A DNA stretch of 58,442 bases from Cardiobacteriaceae bacterium TAE3-ERU3 (GTDB lineage: Bacteria > Pseudomonadota > Gammaproteobacteria > Cardiobacteriales > Cardiobacteriaceae). Positions within the stretch are counted from its first letter, which is position 1. The number at the start of each line of letters is the position of its first letter. The stretch covers positions 1 through 58,442 of the forward strand of contig JAHUUI010000003.1 of assembly GCA_019218315.1 (NCBI GenBank). Direction: 5' to 3'. Below, one piece after another: positions 55,019 through 58,442 of the stretch. Both the position numbers and the translations under genes were made by a program. The notes under the pieces were generated by a model. The model ran no database searches. It was given only the letters and a program-made list of their open reading frames with translations, and had not been told where the DNA came from.

Positions 55019-55861
55019 TCAAAAAATAAAATAAACAGCTATAGATGAAATAAAAGAAACTACAAATGCTATTATCACCCCCCATTTTATTTTACTTTTA
55101 AAGCTTTCTTTTTTATCATATTTATTAACAACATCACCCCAATAAAAAACATAATTATCAAATAATCCAAAAAACTTTTTTGAACTTAGAAATATAATAA
55201 TCGAACAAAAACACATTAGAAGAATAATTGTAATAGTAAAAATAAAAATAAAATCGTTATAATCATTACTATATTTTTCAGAAATTAAAAAATTAATCTT
55301 CTCATCAATACCCTTAGACATTAATTCAGAAAAATTAATTTTTTCAATTACTAATTTACGCGAATAATTAAGGTATATTATAAGTGGAACAAATGAAAGC
55401 GGCATAAATGAAAGTATATATTTTGATATAGTTTTTATAAAAGTTGGAAACCAGCTTTTCTTCTCTTGTATCCGTAACACTTGAGAGTCAATTTCATCCA
55501 TTAATAGTAAGCACCATTCTCTATTTTCATACTCAACATTAATTTTTATTTTTATTTCATCATTTTTTGAAAAAACAACAGAACACAATGTCCTTTTGTA
55601 TTCAATATTACTATCATCTAATATTTTTATTTCTATCTTGGATATTTCCCTACCACCCGCATTTTCATCTTCTAAAATCCTTTCTAATCTATCTGTTTCA
55701 AAAGAAAAATCATCTTCTCTTTCCATTTCAAACACAACATAACTATTATCAATTTTACTCGATTTCTCTTTTAATATTGAGTAGATTTTGGTTAAATGCG
55801 TTTCTGTTAAAATGAAATTAACATTCTTATATTTTTTAAATTTTCTTGCCCTATCCTGCAT
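55019..55861 (-). CDS. AT-rich membrane protein of unknown function
   Basis: A 280-residue protein with a basic N-terminus (MQDRARKFKKYKN), a mixed alpha/beta acidic domain (about 15-130), and three hydrophobic segments (about 150-168, 207-227 and 262-279). The second is preceded by an Asn/Asp-rich loop. The gene is far more AT-rich than the sox genes beside it and uses AAA/AAT/ATT codons heavily. An AAAGGAT ribosome-binding site precedes the ATG. I do not recognise the family. It is the first gene before soxB, with only 18 bases between them, so it appears inserted between the sox promoter and soxB. Foreign origin is likely. Function unknown. Confidence 0.75.
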   Translation of the reverse strand: MQDRARKFKKYKNVNFILTETHLTKIYSILKEKSSKIDNSYVVFEMEREDDFSFETDRLERILEDENAGGREISKIEIKILDDSNIEYKRTLCSVVFSKNDEIKIKINVEYENREWCLLLMDEIDSQVLRIQEKKSWFPTFIKTISKYILSFMPLSFVPLIIYLNYSRKLVIEKINFSELMSKGIDEKINFLISEKYSNDYNDFIFIFTITIILLMCFCSIIIFLSSKKFFGLFDNYVFYWGDVVNKYDKKESFKSKIKWGVIIAFVVSFISSIAVYFIF

Positions 55862-56056
55862 AATCTATCCTTTAAGGTTTAAATTAAAGTGAAATATAAT
55901 TAGAAATAAGTTGCCACTTTCAAGCTGAGCTTACATAAGCTACGATACGAATAATTTTCACTATTGAATTTCGATGTGCTTTCTTCTTATTTCATAATTC
56001 AAAATACTGGCTATCGGAGTGACCGGCATTTTTCTGCTTTCCTTATTTCACGATCC

Positions 56057-57358
56057 TCAGCGTAACTCATCACGGCTACGCTCCGTGGCTTGTGCCATCG
56101 CAATAACGGCGACTACAGCAATGGCAATCAGATACCACGCCGGCGCTAGCTTTGAACCAGTTACATCAATCAGCCAGGTAGCGATTAATGGTGCCGTACC
56201 ACCAAGTAAGGCATTAGCAAGGTTAAAGGTAAATGCAAAGCCGGTGTAGCGCACATTAGTCGGGAAAATCTCACTGAGAAAAGCGGGCAATGTGCCATCA
56301 TTCATTGATAGCATCGCACCAAAGACAATCTCGATCAGGATGATAAACAGTACGCTTTCGGTATTGAGAATACTGAACAGCGGTACAGTAAAGACGATAA
56401 ATACCACACATGCAGCCATCAGCATTTTCTTGCGCCCAAAGCGATCCGACAACGTTCCCATCAAGAAAATCAGACCGATATAAGTGAACAGCGATACCGA
56501 TGTCGCAATAAACGACGTCGTTTCATCAATCCCAATTTCCTGAGACAAATAAGTCGGCATATAGCTAAGCACGAGATAGAACGCCACTGCATTGAGACTT
56601 GCCACCATAAAGGCAATCACCAACTGCCGGCGGTGGTGAATAAACAGGTGCTTGATCGGCGTGTGGTGATTGGCATTTTTTTCTTCCATCGCCTGAAAAT
56701 GCGGGGTTTTTTGCAGTTTTAAGCGAATATAGCGGCCAATCAATCCCATCGGACCAGCCATCAAAAATGGAATACGCCAGCCCCAATCAAGCATAAATTC
56801 TTCACTGAGCATATTGGTCATCACCGCAGCCATCAGCGAACCAAGCAACAACCCGGCAGCCGTACTTGCCGGCACGATGCTGGTGTAAATTCCACGCTTA
56901 CCTTTTGGCGCGTATTCAGCAAGAAATGCCGAAGCACCTGCATATTCACCGGATGCCGAAAAACCTTGAACCATACGCAAAATCAGCAGCAGAATCGGCG
57001 CGAATACGCCAATCAATGCATAACTGGGAATCAGTGCAATTAAAAAGGTCGAGACCGACATGATCAGAATTGACCATGACAACGCATTCCGGCGGCCAAA
57101 CTTATCGCCAATCGTGCCCCAGAAAATGCCGCCAAATGGACGGACAATAAATGAGATGGCAAATACCGCAAAAGTAGAGAGTAGCGCTGCTGTACTGTCT
57201 TGCTCAGGAAAGAATACTTTGGAAATAATGACGGCAAAATAACCATAAGCCGCGTAGTCAAACCATTCAACGAAATTTCCGATAAAGCATGCCGTTGAAG
57301 CCTTGCGCAAATCCTGCTCCTTAATCAGCGGCAGGTCTCCGGTGGTGGTCGAAGACAT
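56057..57358 (-). CDS. MHS-family MFS transporter, probable creatine or related-metabolite importer
   Basis: A 433-residue 12-TM major facilitator of the metabolite:H+ symporter (MHS) type. FIGNFVEWFDYAAYGYFAVII (25-45), IVRPFGGIFWGTIGDKFGRRN (about 71-91), RMVQGFSASGEYAGASAFLAEYAPKGKRG (about 127-155) and LSDRFGRKK are MHS signatures. MHS carriers take up compatible solutes and organic acids such as proline, betaine, citrate and alpha-ketoglutarate. Its gene lies between creatinase and the sox operon on the same strand, so creatine or sarcosine is the likely substrate. An AAGGAGAGA ribosome-binding site precedes the ATG. The gap to creatinase is 48 bases, suggesting cotranscription. Confidence 0.88.
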   Translation of the reverse strand: MSSTTTGDLPLIKEQDLRKASTACFIGNFVEWFDYAAYGYFAVIISKVFFPEQDSTAALLSTFAVFAISFIVRPFGGIFWGTIGDKFGRRNALSWSILIMSVSTFLIALIPSYALIGVFAPILLLILRMVQGFSASGEYAGASAFLAEYAPKGKRGIYTSIVPASTAAGLLLGSLMAAVMTNMLSEEFMLDWGWRIPFLMAGPMGLIGRYIRLKLQKTPHFQAMEEKNANHHTPIKHLFIHHRRQLVIAFMVASLNAVAFYLVLSYMPTYLSQEIGIDETTSFIATSVSLFTYIGLIFLMGTLSDRFGRKKMLMAACVVFIVFTVPLFSILNTESVLFIILIEIVFGAMLSMNDGTLPAFLSEIFPTNVRYTGFAFTFNLANALLGGTAPLIATWLIDVTGSKLAPAWYLIAIAVVAVIAMAQATERSRDELR

Positions 57359-57406
57359 ATATCTCTCCTTGCTTTAAGTAAAGCTTATTTAATAATTAGC
57401 AGCCAA

Positions 57407-58442
57407 TTATGCCGCAATAATGTTGTGCGCTGGCCCGTAAGGAAAGCCAGTGATATTCTCAGCACCGTTTTCAGTGATGACGAGAATATCGTGCTCACGG
57501 TAGCCTCCAGCGCCCGGCTGGCCGTCAGGCAACATGATCATCGGTTCGATCGAGACCACCATACCCGGCTCCAGCACCGTCTCGACGTCCTCACGGAACT
57601 CAAGCCCCGCCTCACGACCAAAATAGTGCGACAGCACGCCGAATGAGTGACCATAACCGAAAGTACGGTATTTAAGCAAACCGTAATGCTTGAAAATTTT
57701 GTTTAATTCTTTCGCCACATCACAACAACGCAGCCCCGGCTTGAGCATTGAAAGCCCTGCTTCGTGTACTTCAATATTCACCGCCCATAGCTTGCGTGAG
57801 GCTGCATCCGGCTCGCCAAAAAACAGCGTGCGTTCTAATGCGGTGTAATAGCCACCAATCATGGAAAAGCAGTTCAGGCTTAAAATGTCACCGCGTTGCA
57901 CCCTACGACTGGTAACCGGATTATGTGCACCATCGGTATTGATGCCGGATTGAAACCACGTCCAAGTATCCATCAGCTCTGCATGCGGAAAACGCTTGGC
58001 AATTTCACGAACCATCGCCTGTGTGGATGCCAGTGCAACCTCATATTCAGGTACGCCTTCTTTTATTGCGGCAACCAATGCTGCTCCACCCACATCACAA
58101 ACCTGCGCACCCTGCTTAATATGGGCTATTTCTTCAGCCGACTTAATCATGCGCATATGCATACACGCCGTACTGACATCAGCAAATTCAACCTCTGGCA
58201 AGGCCGCCTGTAAGCGGGAAAATCGCTCTAACGGCAAATGATCAAACTCGATACCAACCCGCCCTTTGTTTGCAACCAACTCACGCACAGCTCGGTAATA
58301 ATTATCGCGGTTCCAATCGGTGTAAACCAAGTTATCTCCATTAACCGTACGCCACCATGGTTGTCCACCATCAATATTTGCTGAAATAGTAGTCAGCGTA
58401 TCTTGCGTCACGACCAGCCCATACGACCGGCCAAATTGGCAA
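57407..58442 (-). CDS. Creatinase (creatine amidinohydrolase), 5' part beyond window
   Basis: A partial gene of 344 codons plus stop; the frame stays open to the end of the window. It lacks only about the first 60 residues compared with the ~403-residue Pseudomonas enzyme as I recall it. It has the pita-bread fold: CQFGRSYGLVVTQ, then TISANIDGGQPWWRT, DTWTWFQSGINTDGAHNPVT with the catalytic histidine (H232 in P. putida), ALERTLFFG, FGYGHSFGVLSHYFGREAG and GYREHDILVITENGAENITGFP. It hydrolyses creatine to sarcosine and urea without metal. Sarcosine is then handled by SoxBDAG. Similarity to creatinase is much stronger than to generic Xaa-Pro peptidases. Confidence 0.95.
   Translation of the reverse strand, partial: CQFGRSYGLVVTQDTLTTISANIDGGQPWWRTVNGDNLVYTDWNRDNYYRAVRELVANKGRVGIEFDHLPLERFSRLQAALPEVEFADVSTACMHMRMIKSAEEIAHIKQGAQVCDVGGAALVAAIKEGVPEYEVALASTQAMVREIAKRFPHAELMDTWTWFQSGINTDGAHNPVTSRRVQRGDILSLNCFSMIGGYYTALERTLFFGEPDAASRKLWAVNIEVHEAGLSMLKPGLRCCDVAKELNKIFKHYGLLKYRTFGYGHSFGVLSHYFGREAGLEFREDVETVLEPGMVVSIEPMIMLPDGQPGAGGYREHDILVITENGAENITGFPYGPAHNIIAA

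Noticed and set aside
1-58442. CRISPR arrays, rRNA genes or complete insertion sequences
   Set aside because: Scanning found no regularly spaced repeats, no rRNA signature and no transposase; the only mobile-element trace is the recombinase remnant at 821-1138.

Overview
The window looks like chromosomal DNA of a gammaproteobacterium. Support comes from DksA, a PilMNOPQ type IV pilus cluster, ZnuCB under a Zur-type palindrome, MnmE/YidC/YidD/RnpA/RpmH in the gammaproteobacterial order, EpmA, and a tRNA-Ile2(CAU) whose anticodon arm matches E. coli ileX as I recall it. I cannot name the species; a small-genome, animal-associated lineage such as Cardiobacteriales is a guess from gene order and metabolic content only. 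Most genes lie on the minus strand.

Layout. 1-1.1 kb: an XRE-type regulator behind a perfect palindrome, and the C-terminal remnant of a tyrosine recombinase. 1.1-8.1 kb: a catabolic block with a CitE-like lyase, a CaiB-family CoA-transferase and a MaoC-like hydratase on the minus strand, and a divergent LysR regulator and DctPQM TRAP transporter on the plus strand. This is the gene set of bacterial itaconate degradation (Ict-Ich-Ccl). 8.17 kb: tRNA-Ile2. 8.2-9.2 kb: mostly non-coding with one small secreted protein. 9.3-12.7 kb: dinB, epmA and an NhaC antiporter. 12.7-16.5 kb: mnmE-yidC-yidD-rnpA-rpmH, driven by a near-consensus promoter; dnaA is not beside rpmH. 16.6-24.1 kb: a YrdC/Sua5-family protein, a TauE-type permease, a SPOR protein, argS, a membrane-anchored EEP-family hydrolase and priA. 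24.1-28.1 kb: Zur-box znuCB, dksA and a peptide-type binding protein. 28.1-34.6 kb: asd, valS, a small exported protein and typA.

34.8-39.8 kb: a four-gene minus-strand group of imelysin, a DUF1111-type di-haem oxidoreductase, a di-iron fatty acid hydroxylase and a di-haem peroxidase, probably concerned with iron or redox at the cell envelope. 39.9-48.2 kb: gatB, the pilMNOPQ operon, gltA and a cysteine-free ribosomal protein L31. 48.4-58.4 kb: a creatine-to-pyruvate block with creatinase (cut by the window end), an MHS-family transporter, sarcosine oxidase soxBDAG and L-serine dehydratase sdaA. A very AT-rich membrane-protein gene of foreign appearance stands as the first gene in front of soxB.

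The two catabolic blocks would let the cell use metabolites abundant in animal tissue: itaconate from activated macrophages, giving pyruvate and acetyl-CoA, and creatine from muscle and body fluids, giving urea, glycine, C1-folate, serine and pyruvate. The enzyme families are seen in the sequence; the substrate assignments rest on gene context.
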